From: Clostridia bacterium
Lineage (GTDB): Bacteria; Bacillota; Clostridia; Oscillospirales; CAG-272
DNA length: 64,000 bases
Direction: 5' to 3'
NCBI GenBank assembly: GCA_017456905.1
Contig: JAFTIL010000016.1
Location: 1 to 64,000 of the forward strand
The number at the start of each line of letters is the position of its first letter. Within the stretch, counting starts at the first letter, position 1. The translations under genes were made by a program, and so were the position numbers. Shown piece after piece: positions 25,097 to 33,280 of the stretch. The notes below the pieces were generated by a model that saw only the letters and a list, made by a program, of their open reading frames with translations, searched no databases and was not told the DNA's origin.

Positions 25097-25825
25097 ATGC
25101 GTTTAGATAAATTTTTAAGCCTCACAGGCAAGGCCTCGCGGAGCGACGCGAGCAAGGCTGTGAGGGGCGGCACGGTGCTGGTCAACGGCATTCCCGCCAA
25201 GAAAGCAGATATGAACGTGGATCCCGATACCGACGAGATCATCTTCCGCGGGGAGGTGGTCACTTATCGGCAGTATACCTATGTCATGATGCACAAACCC
25301 GACGGGGTGGTCAGCGCCACCGAGGACGGCAGGGAACAGACGGTGCTGGATTTGCTCCCCGAGGAGATCACCCGCGTCCGTCCCGCCCTGTTCCCCTGCG
25401 GTCGTCTTGACAAGCACACCACGGGGCTCATGATTTTAACCAACAACGGCCAGCTCTCCCACCGCCTCTTGTCCCCTGCACGACACGTGGACAAGACCTA
25501 TGAGTTTTCGGTGAAATTCCCTCTTTCCGACGAGGACGTGATGGCTTTGGAGAGCGGCGTGGACATCGGCGGCTACGTGACAGCCCCCTGCAAGGTGGTG
25601 CTTGACCCGCCCCAGCCCGATGAACGTGGACGGTCGGGGAAGATCACCCTCCACGAAGGGAAGTACCATCAGATCAAGCTCATGATGGAGGCGCAGCACA
25701 ACCAGATTACCCGCCTCAAGCGGGTCACCTTTGGCCCTCTTACCCTTGATCCCGCGCTGGCGGCAGGGGCGTGGCGGATGCTGACGGAGGAGGAGATCGG
25801 GATGCTGGAGGATGCGGGGAAGTAA
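25097..25825 (+). CDS. RsuA-family 16S rRNA pseudouridine synthase
   Basis: A 242-residue enzyme with an N-terminal S4 RNA-binding domain (MRLDKFLSLTGKASRSDASK, about 1-60). The catalytic domain has CGRLDKHTTGLMILTNNG near 100-117, where the Asp is the nucleophile, and KITLHEGKYHQIKLMM near 180. RsuA-type enzymes isomerise a uridine of 16S rRNA (position 516 in E. coli). RluB/E/F-type specificity for 23S rRNA cannot be excluded. ATAGGAGAAATC supports the start. A 315-bp repeat-filled gap follows. Confidence 0.88.
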   Translation: MRLDKFLSLTGKASRSDASKAVRGGTVLVNGIPAKKADMNVDPDTDEIIFRGEVVTYRQYTYVMMHKPDGVVSATEDGREQTVLDLLPEEITRVRPALFPCGRLDKHTTGLMILTNNGQLSHRLLSPARHVDKTYEFSVKFPLSDEDVMALESGVDIGGYVTAPCKVVLDPPQPDERGRSGKITLHEGKYHQIKLMMEAQHNQITRLKRVTFGPLTLDPALAAGAWRMLTEEEIGMLEDAGK

Positions 25826-25861
25826 GGGAGAGATACAAGATAGAAGCGTATGCCCATCAAC

Positions 25862-25882
25862 GGGCGGATATGGAATCCGCCC
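25862..25882. repeat. GGGCGGAT hairpin repeat
   Basis: GGGCGGAT / ATCCGCCC with a 5-nt loop, followed by CCTACGA. It resembles the extragenic GGGGCGG repeats frequent in related genomes and could also slow transcription after the RsuA-like gene. Confidence 0.6.
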
Positions 25883-25893
25883 CTACGAAATCG

Positions 25894-26115
25894 TTTTTTT
25901 GAAAGTTTTTGAAGGGTTCAAGTGGAACTTTTCGCAAAAGTTCCCCCTTGGCGTACCCCCACGCTCTTGATTCACGAATGGGGCAGGGGCCCCATGGGGG
26001 TGAGGGGAGACAGGGAGCTGTTCGATTCCTTTTCTCACACAATCTATTTTTTGAAAGTTCTTGGAGGGGGTCAAGGGGGAACCTTCTATCAGAAGGTTCC
26101 CCCTTGCGTACTCCC
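25894..26115 (+). repeat. Two direct copies of a GAAAGTT...GTACCCC hairpin repeat
   Basis: Copy 1 (about 25894-25961) and copy 2 (about 26047-26115) share the order TTTTTTGAAAGTT, TTGRAGGGG, TCAAG, a hairpin built on GGAACYTT/AAGGTTCC, CCCCTTG, CGTAC. About 85 bp separate them. Diverged inverted versions form the interior of the element at 45246-45417. This fills the 315-bp gap between the RsuA-like gene and the hydrolase gene; no gene or promoter was recognised there. Confidence 0.75.
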
Positions 26116-26140
26116 AAAAACATACAAAGGAGACATCACC

Positions 26141-27409
26141 ATGGCAGATATGAAGAAATTTATGATCACCAACTGGTGCGGCATTCCCCACAAGTTTATC
26201 CGTCACGCCGACGGGACTTTGGCTGTGGAGCGCATCCAAGAGATGCTGGACGCGGGCATCAATCTTATGAGTGCCTACGATTACGGCTTTGATACCAACT
26301 GCGAGATGCTGGCGGCCTCGGAGAAGCTGGGGATGCGGGTCAATATCATGGACAGACGCATCGACAAGGCGGTGCATCAGGCGCAGACCCGCGAGGAGCG
26401 GTACGAGCTTTTGAAAGAAGTGGTGCGCGACTACGCAGGCTATCCCGCCCTCCACGGCTACCACATCGTGGACGAGCCCAACAGCGGCGCGTTCGGAAAG
26501 CTTGCCGAGATCCGCGAGATCCTTTCCGAGCTTGACCCCGCCCACGAGGCCTACTATAACCTGTTCCCAAACTACGCCTCCCTTGAGATGCTGGGCAACC
26601 CTTCCTACTACGACCACGTGGATCAGTTTATTAAGGATGTCAAACCCGAGATCCTGAGCTACGACCACTACCACTTCTGCAAGGGTGAGCCCATGGAGAA
26701 GAAGGATCTGGGAGACGAGCGTCAGAATCAGATCTACGAAGCGGCCTTCTCTAAGATCGAGCGTGCGGGCTTCTTTGATAACATCGAGGACGTGCGCGCT
26801 TGCTGTCTTGCCCATGACGTCCCATTCATGATCATCATTCTGGTGGTGGAGCATGGCCCTTATCGCAATCTCACCGACGCCGAGATCCGCTGGGAGGTGT
26901 TCCAGTCTCTGGCCTACGGCACCAAGCGACTGTCCTACTTCACCTACTGGTGCCCCGGTGTGGACAGAGACGAGGGCGAGGACTTTTGGCATTGGCAGAA
27001 CGCCATGATCACCAAGGAGGGTGAGCGCACCGCCCATTATGACATGATCAAGGAGATCAACCGTGAGCTGCTCCCCATGGGTAATATCCTGCTTGACCGT
27101 CAGAGCCTGGCCGTCTACCACTTCGGCAAGGTGCCCGATCGTAAAGTCACCTACTGGCCCGGCGCTTACGGCGATATCACTGCCATGAACGCTGAAAACA
27201 TGACCGTCGGCTTCTTTGAGGGTGGCTACATGGTGCTGGCCAATAAGGACTATGAGCTGCCCCTGCCCGTGACCTTTACGGTGACCGATGGCAAGCGGGT
27301 CAGAAAATACGACAAGAAGAGCGGCCTCTGGACGGATATGACCCCCGCCGACGGACAGTACAAGATCACCCTCGCCGCAGGAGACGGTGAGATGGTGTGG
27401 GTTAACTAA
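26141..27409 (+). CDS. TIM-barrel glycoside-hydrolase-like protein
   Basis: A 422-residue protein without a signal peptide. The barrel pattern is seen as WCGIPHKFIR, MLDAGINLMSAYDYG, LHGYHIVDEPN (about 104-114), a typical acid/base-strand motif, EILSYDHYHF, and a second candidate acidic region near PFMIIILVVEHG or YGTKRLSYFTYW. A C-terminal beta-sandwich (about 330-422) would complete a GH42/GH5-like architecture. The exact family and substrate are not recognised. AAAGGAG 10 bp before 26141 sets the start; the same frame is open through the repeats upstream, but that part is not coding. Cytoplasmic location suggests action on imported oligosaccharides. Confidence 0.65.
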   Translation: MADMKKFMITNWCGIPHKFIRHADGTLAVERIQEMLDAGINLMSAYDYGFDTNCEMLAASEKLGMRVNIMDRRIDKAVHQAQTREERYELLKEVVRDYAGYPALHGYHIVDEPNSGAFGKLAEIREILSELDPAHEAYYNLFPNYASLEMLGNPSYYDHVDQFIKDVKPEILSYDHYHFCKGEPMEKKDLGDERQNQIYEAAFSKIERAGFFDNIEDVRACCLAHDVPFMIIILVVEHGPYRNLTDAEIRWEVFQSLAYGTKRLSYFTYWCPGVDRDEGEDFWHWQNAMITKEGERTAHYDMIKEINRELLPMGNILLDRQSLAVYHFGKVPDRKVTYWPGAYGDITAMNAENMTVGFFEGGYMVLANKDYELPLPVTFTVTDGKRVRKYDKKSGLWTDMTPADGQYKITLAAGDGEMVWVN

Positions 27410-27414
27410 TATAA

Positions 27415-27527
27415 GCCTCTCCCTATGGGAGAGGTGGCACGCTTTCAGCGTGACGGAGAGGGTCATTTAACGCAAAGCAGCAAGCCCTCTCACCCGCTTC
27501 GCGGGAGCTCCCCCAGAGGGGGGAGCC
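27415..27527 (+). repeat. Hairpin-cluster repeat without terminal repeats
   Basis: The order is a CTCTCCC/GGGAGAG hairpin, GGCACGCTTTCAGCGTGAC, GGAGAGGG, a spacer, CCCTCTCACCCG, CGCGGGAGCT and CCCCCAGAGGGGGG. It matches the interior of the 215-bp elements at 54497-54711 and 61247-61461 but lacks their TAAATTGTTGTTTA ends. Its right end places GGGGGGAG 6 bp before an ATG at 27530 in the tex frame. Confidence 0.8.
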
Positions 27528-27562
27528 ATATGAAAATCACCTCAAACGGAGAACCACAACAC

Positions 27563-29728
27563 ATGACCATTTTCGAAACACTTGCACAAGAACTGAACCT
27601 GACGACAGATCAGGTGGAAAAGACCGTCGCCTTCATCGACGAGGGCAACACTATCCCCTTTATCGCCCGTTACCGCAAGGAGGTCACAGGCAGCTTGGAT
27701 GACGCCATCCTCCGTACCCTGGACGAGCGCCTCAACGCCCTCCGCAACCTGGAAAAACGCCGCGAGGAGGTCAAAAACCTTATCGACGCCCAGGGCAAGC
27801 TCACCGAGGAGCTGATCCGTGCCATTGACAATGCCAAGACCGTTACCGAGATCGACGACATTTACCGTCCCTACCGTCCCAAGCGCAAGACCCGTGCTTC
27901 TGTGGCGCGTGAACGTGGGCTGGAGCCGCTGGCCGTCATCATCATGGCCCAGGAAGCCACGTATGAGCCTACCTTGGAGGTACAGGCCGAGGCCTATATC
28001 AACGAAGAACTGGGTGTGAATACCGCTGAAGAAGCTTTGCAAGGCGCTATGGACATCATCGCCGAGGACGTGTCGGACAACGCCGAATACAGAAAGAAGC
28101 TCCGACACCTCACCTTTGAGTACGGTGTCCTGAACACCAAGGCCGCCAAGGAGGAGGATTCGGTCTATAGTATGTACTACGAGTTTGCCGAGCCCGTCAA
28201 AAAGCTCCCCGGCCACAGAATTCTGGCCATCAACCGCGGCGAGAAAGAGGAATTTTTGAAGGTCTCCCTCACCGTCCCCGAGGATGTGGCGCTGAACTTT
28301 CTCTTTAACTGTGTCATCACCTCCACCACCTCTCCCGCCATGAAGTACGTCAGCGCAGCGGTGGCGGACAGCTATGAAAGATTGATCGCGCCCTCCATCG
28401 AGCGAGAGATCAGAAACGACCTCTTTGACAACGCCTGCGAGGGCGCCATCAAAGTCTTCTCGGACAACCTCTCTCACCTGCTCATGCAGCCTCCCCTCAA
28501 GGGCAAGGTGGTGCTGGGCTTTGACCCCGGCTATGCCCACGGCTGTAAGCTGGCGGTGGTAGACCGCACGGGTAAGGTGCTGGACACCGCCGTGATCTAT
28601 CCTACCATGAAGAACCGCGTGGAGCAGGCCGCCATGACGGTCAAGCGTCTCGTCCGCAGCTACAAGGTGGATGTGGTGGCCATCGGTAATGGCACCGCCT
28701 CCCGTGAGAGTGAGGTGTTCGTGGCGGATTGCCTCCGTCAGATCGACACCGATTGTAAATATATCATCGTTAGTGAGGCAGGCGCTTCGATCTATTCCGC
28801 CTCCAAGCTGGCCACCGAGGAATTCCCCGATTTCGACGTCATGCAGCGCTCGGCCGTGTCCATCGCCCGTCGCCTCCAGGATCCCCTGGCAGAGCTGGTG
28901 AAGATCGACCCTAAGGGCATCGGCGTGGGACAGTACCAGCACGATATGAAGCAAGCCCGTTTGGACGAAGCCTTGGGGGGTGTGGTGGAATCCTGCGTGA
29001 ACGCCGTGGGCGTTGACGTGAATACCGCCTCCTATTCTTTGCTGGCCTATATTGCGGGCATCAACATCACCGCGGCTAAGAACATTGTCAAGTACCGCGA
29101 GGAGAACGGTGAATTTGCCACCCGCGCTCAGATTACCAAGGTGCCCCGCATCGGTGCCAAGGCCTTTGAGCAATGCGCGGGCTTCCTCCGCATCCCCGGA
29201 GGCAAGGAGATCCTTGACAACACGGGCGTTCATCCCGAGTCCTACGCCGCCGCCAAGGAGCTGCTCAAGATGTTCGATTACACCGAGGACGATCTTAGGG
29301 CAGGAAAGCTTTCCTTCCTCAAGTCTAAGGTGGTCAAGGCGGGTGTCAAGCAGACCGCCGATACCCTTGGCATCGGCGAGCCCACCCTCTTGGATATCAT
29401 TTCCGAGCTGGAAAAGCCCGGCCGTGATATCCGTGACGGCTTCGACGCTCCCGTTCTCCGCGAGGACGTCATGTCCCTGGAGGACCTGAAGCCCGAAATG
29501 ATTTTGACGGGTACAGTTCGCAACGTCACCGACTTCGGTGCTTTCGTGGACATCGGTGTTCATCAGGACGGCCTGGTACACATCTCCCAGCTTTCCAACA
29601 AGTTCATCAAGCACCCCTCCGAGGCCGTGTCCTACGGCGACGTGGTGAAGGTCAAGGTGCTCTCTGTGGACGTAAAGAAAAAGAGAATTTCCCTTACTAT
29701 GAAATTCAAAGCCCCCGAAGGCGTATAA
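27563..29728 (+). CDS. tex: Tex-family RNA-binding transcription accessory protein
   Basis: A protein of 721 residues. The helical N-terminal region carries the family signature TVAFIDEGNTIPFIARYRKEVTG. A YqgF/RuvX-like domain (GKVVLGFDPGYAHGCKLAVV, about 315-335) and helix-hairpin-helix segments (INITAAKNIVKYREENGEFATR, about 498) follow. A C-terminal S1 domain begins ILTGTVRNVTDFGAFVDIGV (about 648). Tex binds nucleic acid and influences transcription and RNA turnover. The ATG at 27563 matches family N-termini. An upstream in-frame ATG at 27530 has a better-looking ribosome binding site inside the preceding repeat, so an 11-residue longer form is possible. Confidence 0.92.
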   Translation: MTIFETLAQELNLTTDQVEKTVAFIDEGNTIPFIARYRKEVTGSLDDAILRTLDERLNALRNLEKRREEVKNLIDAQGKLTEELIRAIDNAKTVTEIDDIYRPYRPKRKTRASVARERGLEPLAVIIMAQEATYEPTLEVQAEAYINEELGVNTAEEALQGAMDIIAEDVSDNAEYRKKLRHLTFEYGVLNTKAAKEEDSVYSMYYEFAEPVKKLPGHRILAINRGEKEEFLKVSLTVPEDVALNFLFNCVITSTTSPAMKYVSAAVADSYERLIAPSIEREIRNDLFDNACEGAIKVFSDNLSHLLMQPPLKGKVVLGFDPGYAHGCKLAVVDRTGKVLDTAVIYPTMKNRVEQAAMTVKRLVRSYKVDVVAIGNGTASRESEVFVADCLRQIDTDCKYIIVSEAGASIYSASKLATEEFPDFDVMQRSAVSIARRLQDPLAELVKIDPKGIGVGQYQHDMKQARLDEALGGVVESCVNAVGVDVNTASYSLLAYIAGINITAAKNIVKYREENGEFATRAQITKVPRIGAKAFEQCAGFLRIPGGKEILDNTGVHPESYAAAKELLKMFDYTEDDLRAGKLSFLKSKVVKAGVKQTADTLGIGEPTLLDIISELEKPGRDIRDGFDAPVLREDVMSLEDLKPEMILTGTVRNVTDFGAFVDIGVHQDGLVHISQLSNKFIKHPSEAVSYGDVVKVKVLSVDVKKKRISLTMKFKAPEGV

Positions 29729-29779
29729 TCACATAAAATCATCACCCCAAGGCGCGGTCTTGGAGAAAGGATCGAATAC

Positions 29780-30823
29780 ATGAATTTAAAAGAAACCATT
29801 ATGTCGCTGTGCGGTCTGATGTCGGTCAGCGGCAACGAAAAGGCGGCATCTGCTGAGTTGGATGCCATTATGGGCTCGGTGTTCGACGAGCATCTCGTCG
29901 ACCCCATGGGCAATCACCTGTTCATCAAGAAATGCGGCCGTGAGAACGCGCCCAAGATCCTCATTGACACTCACTTTGATGAGATCGGTATGATGGTCAC
30001 GGGCATCAAGGCAGGCGGCTTTGTCACCGTCACCAACGTGGGCGGCGTGGACACCCGCATCCTTCAGGCAGGTGAGGTCATCATTTACGGTAAGGAGCCT
30101 GTCTACGGTGTCTTTACCTCGACACCTCCCCATTTCAGAAAGCCCGGTGAGTCGGACAAGCTTTCTACCATGGATCAGCTCTGCATTGACACGGGCTATA
30201 CCAAGGAAGCTTTGGAGGAAATCGTTCCCCTGGGCACCCCCGTGGGCTTCAAGCCCGTTTACGGCGAGTTGATGAACGGCCGTATCTACGGCAAGGCCTT
30301 TGATGACAAGGCTTGCGGTGCTTGCGCCGTTTGGGCCTTGGCCGATATTCCCACAAGCGAACTGGCAGGCGACGTTTACTTCCTGTTCTCCGCCGAGGAG
30401 GAAGTAGGTTGTCGCGGTGCCGCCACAGCGGCCTTCGGTGTGAGTCCCGATTATGCGCTTATTATGGACGTGACCCACGCGGCCGTCCCCGAGGTCAAGG
30501 AGAGAAATCTCTCTCCCTTTGACAGCGGTGTCGTGGTGGAGGTTGCCGCCGCCACAGACCGCAAGCTGACCTTTATGGTCAAGGATCTTTGCGACAAGGG
30601 CGAGATCCCCTACACGGTACAAGCTTGCCCCGGCAGTACAGGCACCAACGCCAACGTGCTGGGCATGAGCATCGATGGTATCCCCTCGGTGCTGTGCAGT
30701 CTGCCTCTCAAGAGTATGCACTCGGCTGCTGAGGTCATCAGCCTCAAGGATGCTGAAGCTCTGGGTAACCTGACCAAGGCATTCGTTACATCAAATGAGA
30801 TCGCGGAGGTGTATACAAGATGA
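29780..30823 (+). CDS. M42 family metallopeptidase, copy 1
   Basis: A 347-residue glutamyl-aminopeptidase/endoglucanase-like M42 protein. Metal and catalytic positions are visible: DTHFDEIG (about 61-68), FDDKACGAC (about 175), AEEEVGCRGA (about 207), IMDVTHA and SMHSAAEV near the C-terminus. M42 enzymes form tetrahedral dodecamers that trim peptides in the cytoplasm. Compared with copies 2 and 3, the first metal motif reads THFDE rather than AHMDE. It overlaps copy 2 by 4 bp (ATGA), so the two are coupled. GAAAGGAT is the ribosome binding site. Confidence 0.88.
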   Translation: MNLKETIMSLCGLMSVSGNEKAASAELDAIMGSVFDEHLVDPMGNHLFIKKCGRENAPKILIDTHFDEIGMMVTGIKAGGFVTVTNVGGVDTRILQAGEVIIYGKEPVYGVFTSTPPHFRKPGESDKLSTMDQLCIDTGYTKEALEEIVPLGTPVGFKPVYGELMNGRIYGKAFDDKACGACAVWALADIPTSELAGDVYFLFSAEEEVGCRGAATAAFGVSPDYALIMDVTHAAVPEVKERNLSPFDSGVVVEVAAATDRKLTFMVKDLCDKGEIPYTVQACPGSTGTNANVLGMSIDGIPSVLCSLPLKSMHSAAEVISLKDAEALGNLTKAFVTSNEIAEVYTR

Positions 30824-31902
30824 AATACAATGGTATTGAATTGATCAGACACCTGTCTCTCGCCTTTGGTCCCACGGGCCGCGAGGATGTGGTTCGCGAA
30901 CTGATCATTGAACAGATCGAAGGAGATTGCGACGGCTATTGCGAGGACAGAGTGGGCAATCTCATCGCCAAGGTCTGCGGCCGCGGCCTGGATTATAACC
31001 CCGAGAAGCCCCAAAGACTCATGCTCTCCGCCCATATGGACGAGGTGGGCTTCATGATCCGCCAGATCACCGACGAGGGTTATCTGAAGTTCGGTACGTT
31101 GGGCGGTATTGACCCGCGCGTACTGTGTGGCCGTGGCGTGACTATTTACGGTAAGGATGACGAAGTCATTCAGGGCGTGATCGCCTCCAAGGCCATCCAT
31201 ATGCAGACCGCCGAGGAACGGAGCAAGATCACTCCTGCGGATAAGCTGTATATCGACATCGGTGCTATGGATAAGGCAGACGCCGAGACCAAGGTCTCAG
31301 TAGGCGACTGCGCTACCTTCACCTCGGATTTCGTTACCTATGGTGAAGAAGGGAAGTATATGAAGGGCAAGGCGCTGGATGACCGTTGCGGCTGTGCCGC
31401 CCTCATTGAGACCATGCGCTATCTCCACGAGGGGGCCTTTGACCTGCCCTTCGACGTGTATTTTGCCTTTACCCGTTGTGAGGAGATCGGTATTTCCGGC
31501 GCGGTCGTAGCCGCCAATACCATAGCGCCTGACTACGCGATCATTATGGAAGCCACGGCCATCAACGACCTGCCCGGCGTCAGCGGCTCTGCTCGCGTTT
31601 CTGCCTTGGGTGGCGGCGGTGTCCTCTCTTTGGTGGACGGCGGTACCATCTATGACCAGGCCTTCGTCCGTTACGCTCTGCAGACGGGCGAGGACAAGGA
31701 GATCAAGTGCCAGATCAAGCAGTATGCTTCGGGTGCTAACGACGCCCGTGTGATCCAGCGGAGCCTCACGGGTGTCCGCGTGCTGGGTCTGTCCTTGCCT
31801 ACTCGCTATATCCACTCCGCCTCTAACGTCAGCACCTTCGAGGACTACGAGGCATACCGTGACCTTGTAATCGCCATGCTCCGTGAGTGGAAATTGAACT
31901 GA
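30820..31902 (+). CDS. M42 family metallopeptidase, copy 2
   Basis: A 360-residue M42 protein with SAHMDEVGFM (about 70), LDDRCGCAAL (about 187), FTRCEEIGISGA (about 219) and YIHSASNV near the C-terminus. The aspartate usually found in the DVT block is replaced by Glu in IIMEATAINDLPG, a conservative change at a likely metal ligand. It is translationally coupled to copy 1. After its stop, a 232-bp element with TAAATTGTTGTTTA ends separates it from copy 3. Confidence 0.88.
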   Translation: MKYNGIELIRHLSLAFGPTGREDVVRELIIEQIEGDCDGYCEDRVGNLIAKVCGRGLDYNPEKPQRLMLSAHMDEVGFMIRQITDEGYLKFGTLGGIDPRVLCGRGVTIYGKDDEVIQGVIASKAIHMQTAEERSKITPADKLYIDIGAMDKADAETKVSVGDCATFTSDFVTYGEEGKYMKGKALDDRCGCAALIETMRYLHEGAFDLPFDVYFAFTRCEEIGISGAVVAANTIAPDYAIIMEATAINDLPGVSGSARVSALGGGGVLSLVDGGTIYDQAFVRYALQTGEDKEIKCQIKQYASGANDARVIQRSLTGVRVLGLSLPTRYIHSASNVSTFEDYEAYRDLVIAMLREWKLN

Positions 31903-31913
31903 GACCACACCTG

Positions 31914-32145
31914 TAAATTGTTGTTTATGGGGGACGCTTTGAATGAGGCCCCCTCCGGGAGGGGGCTCCCGACGAAGTCGGGTGGGGGAGCACGCGTTAA
32001 CAAAGGATAAATCGTTGTCAGGCAAAGAGATTTAACCTTTTGTTTGCGCATTCTCCCTCAGCCGCCCGCCGCCTTCGCTGGGCGGCAGCTCCCTCCCGGA
32101 GGGAGCCTTACCACGGACATCCATACCCCTTCAAACAACAATTTA
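31914..32145. repeat. 232-bp TAAATTGTTGTTTA-bounded element inside the M42 cluster
   Basis: Left end TAAATTGTTGTTTA (31914-31927); right end CAAACAACAATTTA (32132-32145), one mismatch. The interior has the same order as the 215-bp elements but is diverged: a CCCCCTCCGGGAGGGGG hairpin, CCCGACGAAGTCGGG, an AT-rich middle, CGCCCAGCGAAGGCG in inverted sense and a CTCCCTCCCGGAGGGAG hairpin. It occupies the 285-bp gap between M42 copies 2 and 3; no promoter was found there. Confidence 0.85.
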
Positions 32146-32187
32146 TCCCCCCACCATAAATAATCTAAAACGAAAGGTAACAAAACC

Positions 32188-33183
32188 ATGCTGAACTTAA
32201 TGAAAGCTCTTACCGCGCCCCGCGCCATTTCGGGCTATGAAAAAGCCATTTCCGACAAGATTCTCCCTCTCATCGCTCCCCACACCGACAAGGTTTGGTC
32301 TGATGCCATGGGCAACCTCATCGCCTACAAGAAGGGTACGTCCGAGAACGCTAAGAAGATCATGCTCTGCGCCCACATGGACGAGATCGGCTTCCTTGTT
32401 ACCCACGTGGATGACAACGGCTTTGTCCGCGTGACCCCCATCGGCGGTATCAACCCCGTGGCCGCTGCCTATACCAACGTCACCTTCGGCAACGGTGTCA
32501 AGGGTATCATGGTGCTGGAGGGCGGCGTTGCCCCTGCTGACATCAAGGTGGACAAGCTCCTCGTTGACATCGGTGCCAAGGACAAGAAGGAAGCTGAAAA
32601 GAAGGTCAAGATCGGCGACTACTGCGCCCTGGAGGGTGGCTTTACCCGTCTCCTTGGCCGCCGCATCGCCGGCAGACCTCTGGACGACCGTGTCGGTTGT
32701 GCAGTGCTGATCAAGATCGCCGAGAAGCTGAAGGAGGCCCCCTGTGCCGATGACGTGTACTTCGTCTTCTCCGTACAGGAGGAAGTTGGCGTTCGCGGCG
32801 CCAAGACCGCAACCTTTGGCATCATGCCCGACATCGGTCTGGCCTATGACGTGACCGGCACGGGTGATGCTGTCGGCTCCAAGCCCATGGCCTGCTCGGT
32901 CGGTGGCGGTGCCGCCATCAAGATCAAGGACTCTTCCGTCCTCTGTGACCGCGAGCTGGTGGACGAGCTGGCCGCCGTCGCCAAGGAGAACGACATCAAG
33001 CACCAGTTTGAGATCCTCCTGGCAGGCGGTACCGATACCTCCTCCATGCAGATGACGGGCGCAGGCTGCCGTGCCGCCGCCCTCTCCATCCCCACCCGCT
33101 ACATCCACTCGGGCGTGGAAATGCTCGACCTCAACGACGCCGAGGCCTGTGTTGACCTGACCGTAGCTTGGCTGAGAAAGTAA
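32188..33183 (+). CDS. M42 family metallopeptidase, copy 3
   Basis: A 331-residue M42 protein with CAHMDEIGFL (about 61), PLDDRVGCAV (about 165), SVQEEVGVRGA (about 192), AYDVTGTGD (about 220) and RYIHSGVEM near the C-terminus. All expected ligands appear intact, so it is the most canonical of the three. GAAAGGTAAC is the ribosome binding site. It follows a 232-bp element and precedes the M28 peptidase gene, forming a run of four metallopeptidase genes. Confidence 0.9.
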   Translation: MLNLMKALTAPRAISGYEKAISDKILPLIAPHTDKVWSDAMGNLIAYKKGTSENAKKIMLCAHMDEIGFLVTHVDDNGFVRVTPIGGINPVAAAYTNVTFGNGVKGIMVLEGGVAPADIKVDKLLVDIGAKDKKEAEKKVKIGDYCALEGGFTRLLGRRIAGRPLDDRVGCAVLIKIAEKLKEAPCADDVYFVFSVQEEVGVRGAKTATFGIMPDIGLAYDVTGTGDAVGSKPMACSVGGGAAIKIKDSSVLCDRELVDELAAVAKENDIKHQFEILLAGGTDTSSMQMTGAGCRAAALSIPTRYIHSGVEMLDLNDAEACVDLTVAWLRK

Positions 33184-33201
33184 GGAGTACGCCTTCGGTG
33201 A

Positions 33202-33231
33202 CCAGAACCTTTCTTGAAAGAAAGGTTCTGG
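33202..33231 (+). repeat. CCAGAACCTTTCTT hairpin
   Basis: A 14-bp stem with a 2-nt loop between the third M42 gene and the M28 gene. It is followed by GACTCCCAAAG and resembles the hairpin core of the repeat at 25894-26115. No T-run follows, so it is not a clear terminator. Confidence 0.6.
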
Positions 33232-33280
33232 ACTCCCAAAGAAGTTTACTTGCAAATATGAAAAAAAGGGAGGCATTCGC

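Noticed and set aside
25922..26140. N-terminal extension of the TIM-barrel hydrolase through the repeats
   Set aside because: The extension encodes repeat-derived sequence, and AAAGGAG sits right before the ATG at 26141. The same reasoning removed upstream extensions of the MBOAT, DHHW and mutase genes.
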